Source: a virus. From it: a stretch of 64,000 nt of DNA. The notes below the pieces were generated by a model. It was given only the letters and a program-made list of their open reading frames with translations. It had not been told where the DNA came from and did not search any database. A program made the position numbers and the translations under genes. This document shows positions 22,401 to 28,560 of this stretch, piece by piece. Position 1 is the first letter of the stretch. Each line of letters starts with the position of its first letter. The stretch spans positions 1 to 64,000 of the IMG/VR virus record IMGVR_UViG_3300034108_000283. One strand, written 5' to 3'.

Positions 22401-23069
22401 AACAGTACTTATAACCTTATGGTAGACATTATTAAAGCTAAGCTTCAACAACATCCAAGATTAGTTAGTGAAATAACTAAACAAGGAGGATCTGCTTGGA
22501 TACTTTCTTCTACACATCAACCTACTAAACAAAATAGTGTATGGGAAACTGGCGGCAAAAACTGGTTTATTAAAGCTCTTAATGATGCTTATTTATCCAC
22601 TACTCAACCAGTTTCTCAACCTACTGTTAAACCTACTAAAGCACCAGTAAGCCCAGCTCCAGCAGATAGTATAGAGAATGATATGAAAGTATATGCTTAT
22701 CTTTTAAATGAAAGAGATGGTGTTCAACCTCAATATTTTAAAGCTGGTCCAAATGAAAATAGAGTCTACAATTTAAATAAGTTTGGTAACTATGACTTAA
22801 TAGATGCTGTAACGGGTGAAATATATATGAGAAACATTAATATGGAGACAGGTAAACAGGAAACTGAACCATTTCTTAATTCTCCTGTGGATCCTGTAGC
22901 TAAACAAGCTGCCCTTGATAAACTCATCACTCAAAGAGCTACAACTAACATAGAAGAACAATTAGCAGTAAAGGGTTATGATATTAATGATATAATCAAT
23001 AATTTAGCAAATGCTAAGACTCAGGAAGACTTTAATAAAATAACTAAAATACTTGATAAATTATGTTAG
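10446..23069 (+). CDS. 4207-aa polyvalent virion RNA polymerase protein
   Basis: This is the largest gene of the window. The motif SDFDGDKLF (D2532, D2534, D2536) is the metal-binding loop of single-chain double-psi-barrel RNA polymerases (YonO, crAss-like virion RNAP, related to QDE-1). A DSCSKG segment (K2209) about 320 residues earlier fits the first barrel, and DGMAYMTFDAYR before it is also typical. HEAWH at 871-875 is a zincin metallopeptidase motif. The C-terminus adds a SLOG domain (SGGALGSD near 3582, FAGIGTRE at 3748-3755), an ASCH-like domain (RTRTTR at 3831-3836, TWNKEGW near 3888) and a NADAR-like domain (about 3925-4050), joined by Pro/Thr/Ser-rich linkers. Two copies of a 30-residue module (3529-3558 and 4111-4140) flank this cassette. 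The RNAP probably enters with the DNA to transcribe early genes; other roles are inferred. Confidence 0.92.
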   Translation: MSITCALSDSQIEKLFKLTYKRMKDSLDSGTEFDAEDFMKDLFNKIAGKQDAETAAKFIQHVPAMVYALSAKSAFKNLDFKDTLNESAIKKLSRQFKSDTGISDVVSRYQVKPDVLPGKVEREADNANKIELDQIPIPEEPVTVIESDRFKTLSPWGGTLQNYIKINPNKKSDGSIVIEEINPEKAHIIKTFENIKQIQAMSDLTDGIIYEGKKLMFRAENLDLFARGENLDMLDKETRDEIAASRTIINNKSKVDPAIAQVNQRVILVLTDEFGNTIYVDNEGKITDKETGKLVYQFMRTVRKQGNKYTVKDIYNQEDQVLSPEEFARMTYNPEIDGTKREYFDKVVAEQQKQMKELYDLQQKALKNEAKLLPVTGITTGISSNLSSTTILLNELTKFPGITADVYSTIETAPRDTATLRKGEATIEINGNTFAIDRPRITKDIADEVASVLTNPNIPLAAKKGFVDQFLPSSLDIQGSAKKYKFSFDKDLKYLYFNEYKDFKFKNPVDEKGILLTDTNLKKLSAEEVKNIKDRIVNVLMNGGIKNNIEGQSNAVFISYDSSKFNKNYQRLSEDGSRFIDKSYNEFLSTLPAEVKIINADPGFYNYSVSYTTPDSTLGKVIESNTKQLTFDEELALEAEKLKNDPATIESNRIINQANSEAWRLLVESDPTVKVKPVSEPVLIVSYLRNQIATNPTYTKEFVTKVFDNILGAYWRQIGDAQSKLINDEINKRFPEPINSKELTNAETLQILTEPGAPAPESTDSAVSEIFKSNGKIDLDSIPGSFDRKGFDKERINPLKVLRAKKWWNSEEIKPLRDLISFEHAANLVNSDVFATFIVNAAYIADTNDKMGTIKVNKLNGSFYQNLTSYHEAWHVFSQLFLTKEQKIDLYTELQNYTDSNGNQPYANKKFKELEEMLAEDFRNYVKSGKAKQNAPKRNTIFRQILNFLKQLFGKYLNKFKKEDIQLDSLNSPMAKELFDNLFLGRFNSYQASVDNALLYDLDRGVRQVNNPKEDALSPQDGNQMVKTIDSIFSEKIDDIYDTRVIEARKQIAETALKEGIKVTPEYIEQQLHTKGLKSASVLMLTDTAKRAWLYGETKDRLQEILESEQAKLEKVKGQKDFNEYATLKEISDNAVAVMKNKKGEDKYFFLASQIDDFSKLDPSLKRGERVRGEDYKGSIKILGDFYKHKEITKDGRPVDIVIISKIQDAELQFQNYKNAEKQKAYTEVILNKNAKNILVDDKQQLVRDNIRILQNTLANWGDEKSGMVKYHMENTDYEIGKNKFDIEVQSQSKQEIDQDGNVIDETEVTEGATTDIEAKTGTQSLQQMMSKETTYLIKSLFKVNPDGTTPTDRFGVKERADFNKVFTILAKTIGGERDRYKAYAKLAEESEKFPELKQLYEKKYPDPNNITNTHEMDISVRFWQDFGKFRVKYMQLFAFNDSDSNTIDFRVKESSIAIDNTLNRWMALFKSTQATSYINKGKDNVSTLNLANLVKDFGTKGELAKKDALDFARAMAIDLDNNDNIKKELADNFDYYGLAYIFDIVKGFNEINNLKEGDPKLTAERVKYLDMFKKNPIDVLKNIIPVGVLSTLKGSVKELTQLKRLAELQSKYGFDSATTGVIRANGNTGYQEMNWSSAASYVYALNEVTEMHQLWTDPRYSYMSYLNPAINPHTLQLSIIKSLFDANGKKIPGKSVLLMAVDGTSMSNKKTVTKNGRQVEIEEAEGNTTTELDPQSKFLQELHTMLLGGVAEFPRHSEKKFSYGIKVVGGIEGSSVGYLLQGTDKNLYVDMDMFTKTDEKGRLNGEIYAIGNNILPYIQGEFDRIKKFRGANKEEYLKITGYNKLVDDGNGNDVPAGSVFSAFDSVLKQETKNQLYALADEQIDVPLVDYLRGKPLRKMMADDIIDYFNEKTNELDTLYFQKMPFLSKSIFEKLGYKADELTSNKINSLKLDKTLTDRILKAYLYNDFIHKYESAMLVYGDHAQWGHDKEDWTKRIPGLTSDGTGFLFDKGMKSFIKDNFNKVTYASLNMPEIPADKKFIYGETLNTAVIKDAVRDSLYLDDMVKAWKEEYAGTYDSKTIDELIKKDIKPFMGMKEGDGMAYMTFDAYRTLHKAGGKGWTLAQESLYQRIIKGEKVNPKTVKDYFPVYKLHYFGALQNNIAPVRAMHKFAVIPLIPGVNAQEGSELDILHKKMLKENIQYVAFDSCSKGANLTSNGKVDNIFTSKDDKAIKEDAEFTVNPIYMANLKEVTVINEHFKGSLPIATQTRGILLDNLYREGKLINEKNKPVLDEYLSAVKDYSEILKEELLSEIGFEFIDGRAVGNLKQFVEVIRDELKNRDTPEHLIRLLNTANDRELAMDLSLHPEADTVEKLIMSFLQNGLIKQKTNGEPLVQTPTTFTNGIWDSQYTALTDLEEIKKWMGSNTLPFYLRNAGERSTEMKVAVALQGEFIKLLNGKHTDEEKIGTIDRLNEVIKDPKWLEANKDAVTMFGPRIPNDATNTIEAATVWHFLPEAFGNSIIVPTEIVAKAGSDFDGDKLFMTFTNIDNEGKAISKGVDKFKTLLKETQALEKANKPIKGRPSSRALIAEQKKYLQNRFKNAAVEILMLPENYAYLTKPNGTYLVDKYVAELEENKKGYNRYKNTHGQAPKLSAADENGKRKTVISPTRVLEATYNLYKHDANLSLEPSLGIMAKLAKSHPIYKSVGALMPATYRASAFIEALNKTIETGYTLPVVMRFAHNKTRNAKGQEVISLSGERTQSGSRISDVTSHALQGILDRAKESFPFELKLVPEAMDVFSYMLQAGVDEEQIFFFLNQPLIAEYFEKQKLKESAYSKIVGSKEKGSPANNIINNLLKNFDQASLNPLYDRINVAKLRYVLNDLKTKGEDQKYYYKIKKESGVKEITLKDLQANIDSGGLAPENIERISTMPNMSNDSTVYFYSNAINSTENFAFATEVLSNEYLPKGDVPTKTLKDGVKDNKTMKALALFMNYLELERQFKGMNDLQQTFSPDTGKLTTVQQVLKRMEAYEELRKSKSIDQDFLNRLLKESILSSFNQDDLIKQLTEPLFNLRLNPEITKYISDAFVDQSKASRIRSNPTFGKGINGQERFSTLFNNGVINYIYQNYLSNFSNEKGELVNIPDTYKDNRPVIKVDNLDTDVEIVEEGIAINTRRIETDYANKAYLETSVAENNYGSRGLDTFKIKDDPFQTLASYYRYVIARESNRVNHPIESLENNSEFMRRVYAMGNANDAYESYISERALGASFNNKYIMGKTKYSYSDSLLNLINEFGDTLKVNYPITAQLSPGTNTEGAKVLQLNNQKEAQGELASVYYNNLRNLADPSVTKVQNKNKTDEENESDNQRISEMFNLFSLNMFYQHGVGKTRLGFIKALDPVQYKDIVEGGSKAFLKNYLSTEILDEIFNTVVSMDKFKNYLVSPEGYIHSDLATAEVSKPTNDGTLETFDDSEGEDEVLVRLINQEDVNAFNDYVKKSGGKRPEKFFTSKTLYPAFYNSATGKREGMPQTAIWIKNQYGTYDMLDQETGEFYYENVNLATGMQITKKEDVQPTEPTEGSTQLSEYTNHSGGALGSDTQWDVIGKEFGMVNNQHYYTGVISEKNAPLGNVDITDKPIAIEGAKKVADAAREMWGYKYNTMKDQRLIRNWAQVANSDAVFAIGTLGKEGDIWKGDEKSAEPRKLLKFAVQGGTGYAVEMAIQAGKPVYVFDQVRNQWYKNIKGQWSKSEVPTLTKNFAGIGTREINEAGKQAIRDVYKNTASQAPTQPSTTSTLESVADIPQNKVSGINSYGSTVTANNEAIKALGKNPHSIDMIEAGFRTRTTRSESEMAKYAIKVGDTIKHFGKSADGSTKTVYAKVTAIHPKGSEGWKGTWNKEGWRAEDVNVIDRFKDGAAAIEFEVIQPSTEPSEVQEGVEISSNAKGLAAALTNPTELAKSKGNLTQSYPVEFRGKTYKDAEAAYQALKSTATKDEGPNSTYNLMVDIIKAKLQQHPRLVSEITKQGGSAWILSSTHQPTKQNSVWETGGKNWFIKALNDAYLSTTQPVSQPTVKPTKAPVSPAPADSIENDMKVYAYLLNERDGVQPQYFKAGPNENRVYNLNKFGNYDLIDAVTGEIYMRNINMETGKQETEPFLNSPVDPVAKQAALDKLITQRATTNIEEQLAVKGYDINDIINNLANAKTQEDFNKITKILDKLC
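21030..21119 (+). repeat. copy 1 of internal 30-residue protein module
   Basis: Encodes residues 3529-3558 of the giant RNAP protein. Aligned without gaps to copy 2, 15 of 30 residues are identical, including G-x-YD, TGE, N-x-N and TG. It lies just before the SLOG-ASCH-NADAR cassette. Confidence 0.8.
22776..22865 (+). repeat. copy 2 of internal 30-residue protein module
   Basis: Encodes residues 4111-4140 of the giant RNAP protein and lies just after the NADAR-like domain. Together with copy 1 it brackets the whole accessory cassette. Confidence 0.8.
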
Positions 23070-26000
23070 GCAATTGTCCAAATAAAAATAGTGATGAATG
23101 GAGAAGACTTCTTGCCCAAGAAAATGGTAATGAAGAAAGAGCTCTAGAAGAATGGCATAGACTTAATGAAGAGAATGATGATTCTGATTTTGAAACACCT
23201 ATTGAAGATGACCCAGACTTAACTGAAGATGAAGAACCTCAAGACTTTACAGAAAAAGTTCAGAAAATAAGAGTCTTCTTAGAAGAACAAAGATATCAGT
23301 TAAGTAGAAAGAAAGTTAAAAATCAAAAGGCACAGCAAGCTAAACTTAATAGATTAATAAAGGAAATTAAAGAGCTTGAAGCTGTTGAGTCAATCAACTT
23401 ATTTGTAGATGATGTTTTTGACAAAGCTCTTGCATTTAAAAAAGAGTTTAAAGATCTTCTTACTAATCACAAAGAAGGTAAAATTACAAATAAAGATTTC
23501 TTAGAAGGTCTTGTAATGATGAATGAGTTTGCTAATGGCTACAGTATACTAGATGAAATTGCAGAAGATGAAGTTGATGACTACTTTAATACTCCAGTAG
23601 AAAGAAAAAATATTTCAGATTATACCCCTCAAGACAAATTAAAAGAAGCTATAAACATTAGAAAGTATTTAAAGCTGGCATTTACAAAAGAGGTTCCAGA
23701 CTTACTTGCTGAATCATTAGTTAACTATAGAACATATGCTAATAGAGAATCTATAATTGATCAGATTAAAAAGTATGAAACTAGAATAGCAGAAATAAAA
23801 GCATCAAATTTTTCAGATGTTATAAAAAATAAAGACATAGCAGATAATAAGAAAGAGTTAGCCAAGTGGCAAAACATGTTATTAGATAAACAAAAGCTAG
23901 CAAATACATTAAGAATGGCATCTAAAGATGAAAGTGTATTTGATTATCTACTTAATCCTCTTATTAGTTCTGAAGATAGTGCTATGGCTTTATTTGCCAA
24001 AATGGTTAAGTCTCAGTTTGAAGGAGCCAGGATGGAAGACAGAATGGAAAGAGATGAGTCAGTAGCAAAACTAGAAGAGTTTATTGCTAAGACTGGTAGA
24101 AGTAGAAATAATGTTGCTGCACTTAATGAAGGTCTCTATGAAGAAATAAATGTTCTAAGAAGAGACTTTAAAGGTAAAGCAGTTAAACAAGACGGAGAAC
24201 TTGTCTTTGATAAAAAAATGTCATTTGTACAAAAGTTTGACCTTAATAAATATGGTGAGGCTGAAGCACAGTTTTATAAAGATAATCCAAAGCCAAGAAT
24301 ATCTGAAGATGCTTCTAATGAAGATATGTTAAATCATGAAGTAGCTTTAAAAGAATGGAAAACTAAAAGAAGAACTTGGTATCAAAACAATAGGCAACCA
24401 AAATCTCAAGAAGAAATACAAAAAATACAAAAAGCTAAAAAAGCTGATGTAGATGCTGGTATAATCACAGCAGAAGAATATGATGAATGGTTGCAAAAAG
24501 TTGAGTATGTAGATAAAAAAACAGGAAAGAAATTCTTTTATGGAGAACTAACAGAACCGGCTCAAAAATATATAAATGATAAGTGGTTAAAACTTTATGA
24601 TAAAGAAGGTAATCCAATTTCACCAGAAGGTGAGTATCATAAATATTTAACTGATACTTATTTAAGAGACCAAGAATCAATACCAGAAATGCAAAGACTT
24701 GGTTTTATTCTTCCTTCAATTCCTATGGAAGATTATGAAAGAGTCTATAGAAAAGGAGTAGGAAATCTAGTAAAGAAAAATACAGTTGAAGCATTTAAAA
24801 TACAAAGCTATGACCAAGATATATATGGTACTAGTTTAGGTCAAGGTGAAGATTTAGATACAAGACCATATGCTAGAGCTGCATTAACCGGTCAAGTAAT
24901 TCTACCTGTATACTATACTCAACCAATGGATGCAGATGATGTTAGTGTAGATTTAATAGGATCTGTATTAAAGTATGGATCTATGTCTAGAAGATATGAG
25001 GCAATGAATGAAGTATATGCTGAGATTAATGCATTTAAAACTATCATTGGAGAAAGAGAAGTATCTACTGTAAATGCATCTGGAGAATCTATATTAAACA
25101 TTGCAGCTAAGAAATTAGGATTTGATCAGTATCTAAAATCAACAGGTACATCATATTCTAAAATGCATGTTGATGCTTTTATAGAAATGGTGATTCAAGG
25201 TGAATCTCAAAAAGCAGAAAAGCTTTTAGGTATGGAAATATCTAAGATTGCAAATACTGGTATGGCTATATCAGCTATTACTACAATCTCTATGGATGTA
25301 CTTAAAGGTACAGCAAACAACTTACAAGGTAATATTCAGGTTGCAATTGAGGCTGCAGGAGGTGAATACTTTACTGCAAAAAACTTAGCTAAAGGTTTTG
25401 CAAAATACTGGGCAACATTAGGTGCTAATATTACTGACTTTGGTAAAGCTAAACCTGAAAGTTGGATGGGACAGTTAATTGATATTTATGATCCAATCCA
25501 GGGAACATTCAAAGATGAATATGGTAAAAATGTTTCTGCTAGTATAGCTAATAAACTTTTTAGAACTAACACACTATTCTTTAACCAAAACTTTGCTGAA
25601 CATGAGATACAAGTTAAAACCTTGTTTGCATTAATGGATGCCAAAAAAGTTATTGATAAAGAAACAGGTGAAGAAATTACTTTACTACAAGCTCATGAAA
25701 AATATGGACCACAATTATTTGAGGTAACAAAAGATGAGAATGGTAAGAGAGTATATGAATATAAGATAGCAGTAGATGTTACTAACCTAGATGGCACAGT
25801 AGAAAGAGTAGATTTTGATGAAAGACAAAGGCAAGACTTTATGAATACACTACATGCATTAAATAAAAGAATGCATGGTGTATATAATGACTTTGACAAA
25901 AGTACATTACAAAGATTTGCCGGTGGTAGATTGTTACTAATGTACCGTAAACATCTAGTTCCCGGATTAAAAAGAAGATATAAAGGTGCTTCATTTGATG

Positions 26001-26557
26001 AAGAACTTGGAGGAGCTACAGAAGGTATGTACAGAGTATTCTGGAGAACATTAATGAAAGACACAATAAGATATAAAACTGATATCTTTAAAAAGTGGAG
26101 TACTTATACAGCATTTGAAAAAGCACAGATTAGAAAAGTAGTTGCAGAACTTACTATTATTGCAGCTCTTGCCGCATTAATAATAGTATTGTCAGCTATG
26201 GCAGGAGGTGATGATGGTGAAGAGAAAAAAGAAATGCCATATGCATACCACTTTATGCTTTATCAAGCCATGCGTATGAGAAGTGAAACAGCATCATACT
26301 TAAAACCAAGTGACTTTTGGAGGGTAGTAAAATCACCAACAGCTATGATAAGTGTAGTTGATAGGTTTACTAAGTTTACTGATCAGTTTTTATTTACATG
26401 GGATGAAGATGATTTAGTATTTAAAAAGAAATCAGGAATATGGAATAAAGGTGATAACAAATCATGGGCATACTTTTTAAAATTAATGGGCTTTACAGGA
26501 TACAACTTAACTCCTGATAAAGCTGTAGAAGGATTTAAATCAACATTTGCAAAATAA
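23063..26557 (+). CDS. 1164-aa virion-module protein with C-terminal membrane helix
   Basis: It starts inside the last codons of the RNAP gene (7-bp overlap) and belongs to the same transcription unit. The N-terminus is acidic with coiled-coil-like helices. The middle has mixed alpha/beta character with no catalytic motif I recognise. A strongly hydrophobic helix lies at about residues 1028-1049 (LTIIAALAALIIVLSAMAG), followed by an acidic GGDDGEEKKE stretch and about 100 more residues. The position after the RNAP and the single membrane segment suggest a co-packaged or ejection-related protein. It could also be a second RNAP-associated subunit, as some crAss-like phages split the enzyme. Neither role is shown by the sequence. 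Confidence 0.82.
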   Translation: MLGNCPNKNSDEWRRLLAQENGNEERALEEWHRLNEENDDSDFETPIEDDPDLTEDEEPQDFTEKVQKIRVFLEEQRYQLSRKKVKNQKAQQAKLNRLIKEIKELEAVESINLFVDDVFDKALAFKKEFKDLLTNHKEGKITNKDFLEGLVMMNEFANGYSILDEIAEDEVDDYFNTPVERKNISDYTPQDKLKEAINIRKYLKLAFTKEVPDLLAESLVNYRTYANRESIIDQIKKYETRIAEIKASNFSDVIKNKDIADNKKELAKWQNMLLDKQKLANTLRMASKDESVFDYLLNPLISSEDSAMALFAKMVKSQFEGARMEDRMERDESVAKLEEFIAKTGRSRNNVAALNEGLYEEINVLRRDFKGKAVKQDGELVFDKKMSFVQKFDLNKYGEAEAQFYKDNPKPRISEDASNEDMLNHEVALKEWKTKRRTWYQNNRQPKSQEEIQKIQKAKKADVDAGIITAEEYDEWLQKVEYVDKKTGKKFFYGELTEPAQKYINDKWLKLYDKEGNPISPEGEYHKYLTDTYLRDQESIPEMQRLGFILPSIPMEDYERVYRKGVGNLVKKNTVEAFKIQSYDQDIYGTSLGQGEDLDTRPYARAALTGQVILPVYYTQPMDADDVSVDLIGSVLKYGSMSRRYEAMNEVYAEINAFKTIIGEREVSTVNASGESILNIAAKKLGFDQYLKSTGTSYSKMHVDAFIEMVIQGESQKAEKLLGMEISKIANTGMAISAITTISMDVLKGTANNLQGNIQVAIEAAGGEYFTAKNLAKGFAKYWATLGANITDFGKAKPESWMGQLIDIYDPIQGTFKDEYGKNVSASIANKLFRTNTLFFNQNFAEHEIQVKTLFALMDAKKVIDKETGEEITLLQAHEKYGPQLFEVTKDENGKRVYEYKIAVDVTNLDGTVERVDFDERQRQDFMNTLHALNKRMHGVYNDFDKSTLQRFAGGRLLLMYRKHLVPGLKRRYKGASFDEELGGATEGMYRVFWRTLMKDTIRYKTDIFKKWSTYTAFEKAQIRKVVAELTIIAALAALIIVLSAMAGGDDGEEKKEMPYAYHFMLYQAMRMRSETASYLKPSDFWRVVKSPTAMISVVDRFTKFTDQFLFTWDEDDLVFKKKSGIWNKGDNKSWAYFLKLMGFTGYNLTPDKAVEGFKSTFAK

Positions 26558-26568
26558 TAATTTAACTA

Positions 26569-26709
26569 ATGGCAAAATCAGCAACAACAACAGTAAAAGC
26601 ATATATCAAGGTTAAGAAATCTAGACCGGGTGTGCATAGCAAAACTAAGAATTCTAGAATGAAAGGTGCTAAGCATTACAAGAAGGCATATAGAGCTCAA
26701 GGGAGATAA
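26569..26709 (+). CDS. 46-aa highly basic protein
   Basis: ATG at 26569 lies 11 bp after the preceding stop. The product is Lys/Arg-rich (AYIKVKKSRPGVHSKTK, then HYKKAYRAQGR at the end) with almost no acidic residues, like small nucleic-acid-binding or DNA-condensing proteins. It closes the + strand virion module, which fits a packaged DNA- or RNA-binding peptide (inference). Codon use matches the neighbours. Confidence 0.75.
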   Translation: MAKSATTTVKAYIKVKKSRPGVHSKTKNSRMKGAKHYKKAYRAQGR

Positions 26710-26710
26710 G

Positions 26711-26739
26711 AAAAAAAAGGGGAGCCATTATAGCTCCCC
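26711..26739 (-). terminator. Rho-independent terminator, - strand
   Basis: Perfect 7-bp stem GGGGAGC/GCTCCCC with a 7-nt loop. On the - strand it is followed by eight T. It ends the leftmost - strand unit and faces the end of the + strand virion operon. Confidence 0.85.
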
Positions 26740-26743
26740 GGGT

Positions 26744-26920
26744 TTAATCATCTTCTTCACAACAGTCACATTCTTCTGACTCTTGTTGTCCATACTCATT
26801 ATCAAACCAGTCTCTGGCTTCTTGTTTTGTTGGATAATCTTTAAGTCCTGCTTCTATAGCAGCTGCAAATCCTACCATATAGGCTTCAATCATTGCTTTT
26901 CTGAATGCTACTGGATGCAT
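26744..26920 (-). CDS. 58-aa protein with acidic Cys-rich tail
   Basis: Starts at ATG 26918-26920, one base after the stop of the upstream MazG-like gene, and stops just before the terminator. The N-terminal half looks like an amphipathic helix, and the motif YPTKQEARDWF resembles a short phage helix-turn. The C-terminus is acidic with clustered cysteines (ECDCCEEDD) that could bind metal. No family recognised. Confidence 0.7.
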   Translation of the reverse strand: MHPVAFRKAMIEAYMVGFAAAIEAGLKDYPTKQEARDWFDNEYGQQESEECDCCEEDD

Positions 26921-26921
26921 G

Positions 26922-27308
26922 TTAATCTACTTTAATAAATTTACTGATATCAGGTCTGAAGTATCCCGGACCTTTTAATATTTTACCATCTTCTCTAAGA
27001 ATAGGTTTACCATCTTCACCTAGCTTGCTCATATTACTTTCTTGTATTTCATCAAATACATCTGTTATAATATGCTGCATACCATGTTTAAGTATAGTAC
27101 CACATAATATGTATAACTTATCACCTAATGCATCTGCTATATCTACTAATGAGTTTTTGTGACATGCATCAAGATACTCATCATTCTCTTCAGCCATCAG
27201 TCTATGTCTTAGTACTGCATCATCTTTCTCAAGATTCTGTGGCCATTGACCATCTATTTGATTAAAGGCTCTATGAAATTCTGCTACTGCTTTTAATTGT
27301 TTTTCCAT
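26922..27308 (-). CDS. MazG-like NTP pyrophosphohydrolase
   Basis: A 128-aa all-alpha protein. The pattern EENDEYLDACHKNSLVDIAD, then ALGDKLYILCG, matches the EExxE...DxxD helices that bind magnesium in the MazG/phosphoribosyl-ATP pyrophosphohydrolase superfamily, and the FRPDI ending is common in phage members. Such enzymes hydrolyse nucleoside triphosphates to monophosphates and pyrophosphate, and in phages may sanitise the nucleotide pool or alter alarmone signalling. It is preceded by a terminator (27320-27350), so it probably has its own promoter. Confidence 0.75.
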   Translation of the reverse strand: MEKQLKAVAEFHRAFNQIDGQWPQNLEKDDAVLRHRLMAEENDEYLDACHKNSLVDIADALGDKLYILCGTILKHGMQHIITDVFDEIQESNMSKLGEDGKPILREDGKILKGPGYFRPDISKFIKVD

Positions 27309-27319
27309 GTTGTAAATTT

Positions 27320-27350
27320 AAAAAAAAAGGGGACACATTGCTGCATCCCC
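27320..27350 (-). terminator. Rho-independent terminator, - strand
   Basis: GGGGA/TCCCC stem beside a run of eight or more A on the + strand (T on the - strand). It lies downstream of the DUF932-like gene. Confidence 0.8.
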
Positions 27351-27393
27351 TATTACTATTATTAACCCTAATCATTCATGATGAAAAGGTTCT

Positions 27394-28560
27394 TTAGAAA
27401 AAGTCTGGAATATTTCCAGAGTCTTCTTCAGGTTCTTCAGAAACAAAATCCAAATCAAAATCTGCTAAGTTATTTGTTTCTTTCTTTTCTTCTACAGGCA
27501 TAATCAAATCTAGATTAGCTTCTTCTACTTTATATTCAAAAGCATCATTCTCAGGCTCAGGTGCAGGCATTTGAGGAATATCCTCATCATCTTCTGGATC
27601 TGGTTCTGGAATAACCGGAGCTTCAAATGTGTTACCAGCAGGATCAGTATAGTGTATTACTTCATCATTTACCCATGGTACTTCTTCTTCTGTAACTTCA
27701 ATAGTATCTTCTTCAACAAATGAATCTTCTACAGCTTCAGTTTCCTCTAGAATGATTTCTTCTGACTGGTGCAGATCATCTGCATAGTTATCATCTTCTT
27801 GCACCACTTGATTATCAGGCACTTGCGTAACTGGAGAAGTAGCCGGTGCAAAATTACATATGGTCCCTATAAAGTAATGAAGAATTCTTTGATCTTCCAT
27901 CCAAGTTTTAGGATGTGAATGCTGTAATGAGTTAGTTACAAAGTTATAGAATGCCCATAAGCTATCTGTATTAGCAAATACTTGTTGTGGTTTTTTCATT
28001 TGATCTCTAATCATACTAGCCTGCTCAGTAGTAAGAATCTCATACTCTGCAAACAGGACACCTAAAAGCTGCGCTTGTCTTCTTTTGTTCAAACTTACTC
28101 CTTCCATAGAAGCTTTATCAGCACATAACTGATTATAATACATATGTGCATTAGAAATATATTGGTCTATAGTATCTTTTACTTCAGTATCTGCAGTACC
28201 AGTATGCTTTCTAACCCAGCTACCTATATCTCCGGAGATCATTACTGACCCGCTCTGATTGATATAAGCACCAACTACACATTTAAATTTCACTTGTTTG
28301 TTATAACTGTTTGTCCATGCAAACATCATTGACAACTCAGGATCCTGATTGAAGTTCAATCTATAGATACCTTGAGCAATTTGTCCGTCAGCAGTACATC
28401 TATACTCCTCTTCTACAATTCCAAAGCCTGCAGTAGCAAGAGCTTGGTATGCATAATCCATTACAAATTGGTGGCTAATTACAGTATAACTAGCACCATG
28501 GTTTGGTAAAGGCACACTAACTAGGTGCGCCTTTGTTGTGTTCTGTATTTTCTTTGGCAT
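27394..28560 (-). CDS. DUF932-like phage protein
   Basis: 388 aa. The N-terminal 240 residues (SYTVISHQFVMDYAYQAL, MMFAWTNSYNKQVKF, SGSVMISGDIGSWVRKH) and a later helical part (WAFYNFVTNSLQHSH) resemble the DUF932 phage/plasmid family, whose biochemical role is unclear. The C-terminal 130 residues are very rich in Glu, Asp and Pro and look disordered. It directly follows the DNA polymerase gene with no spacer, so it is probably co-transcribed with replication functions. The family assignment is by pattern only. Confidence 0.6.
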   Translation of the reverse strand: MPKKIQNTTKAHLVSVPLPNHGASYTVISHQFVMDYAYQALATAGFGIVEEEYRCTADGQIAQGIYRLNFNQDPELSMMFAWTNSYNKQVKFKCVVGAYINQSGSVMISGDIGSWVRKHTGTADTEVKDTIDQYISNAHMYYNQLCADKASMEGVSLNKRRQAQLLGVLFAEYEILTTEQASMIRDQMKKPQQVFANTDSLWAFYNFVTNSLQHSHPKTWMEDQRILHYFIGTICNFAPATSPVTQVPDNQVVQEDDNYADDLHQSEEIILEETEAVEDSFVEEDTIEVTEEEVPWVNDEVIHYTDPAGNTFEAPVIPEPDPEDDEDIPQMPAPEPENDAFEYKVEEANLDLIMPVEEKKETNNLADFDLDFVSEEPEEDSGNIPDFF

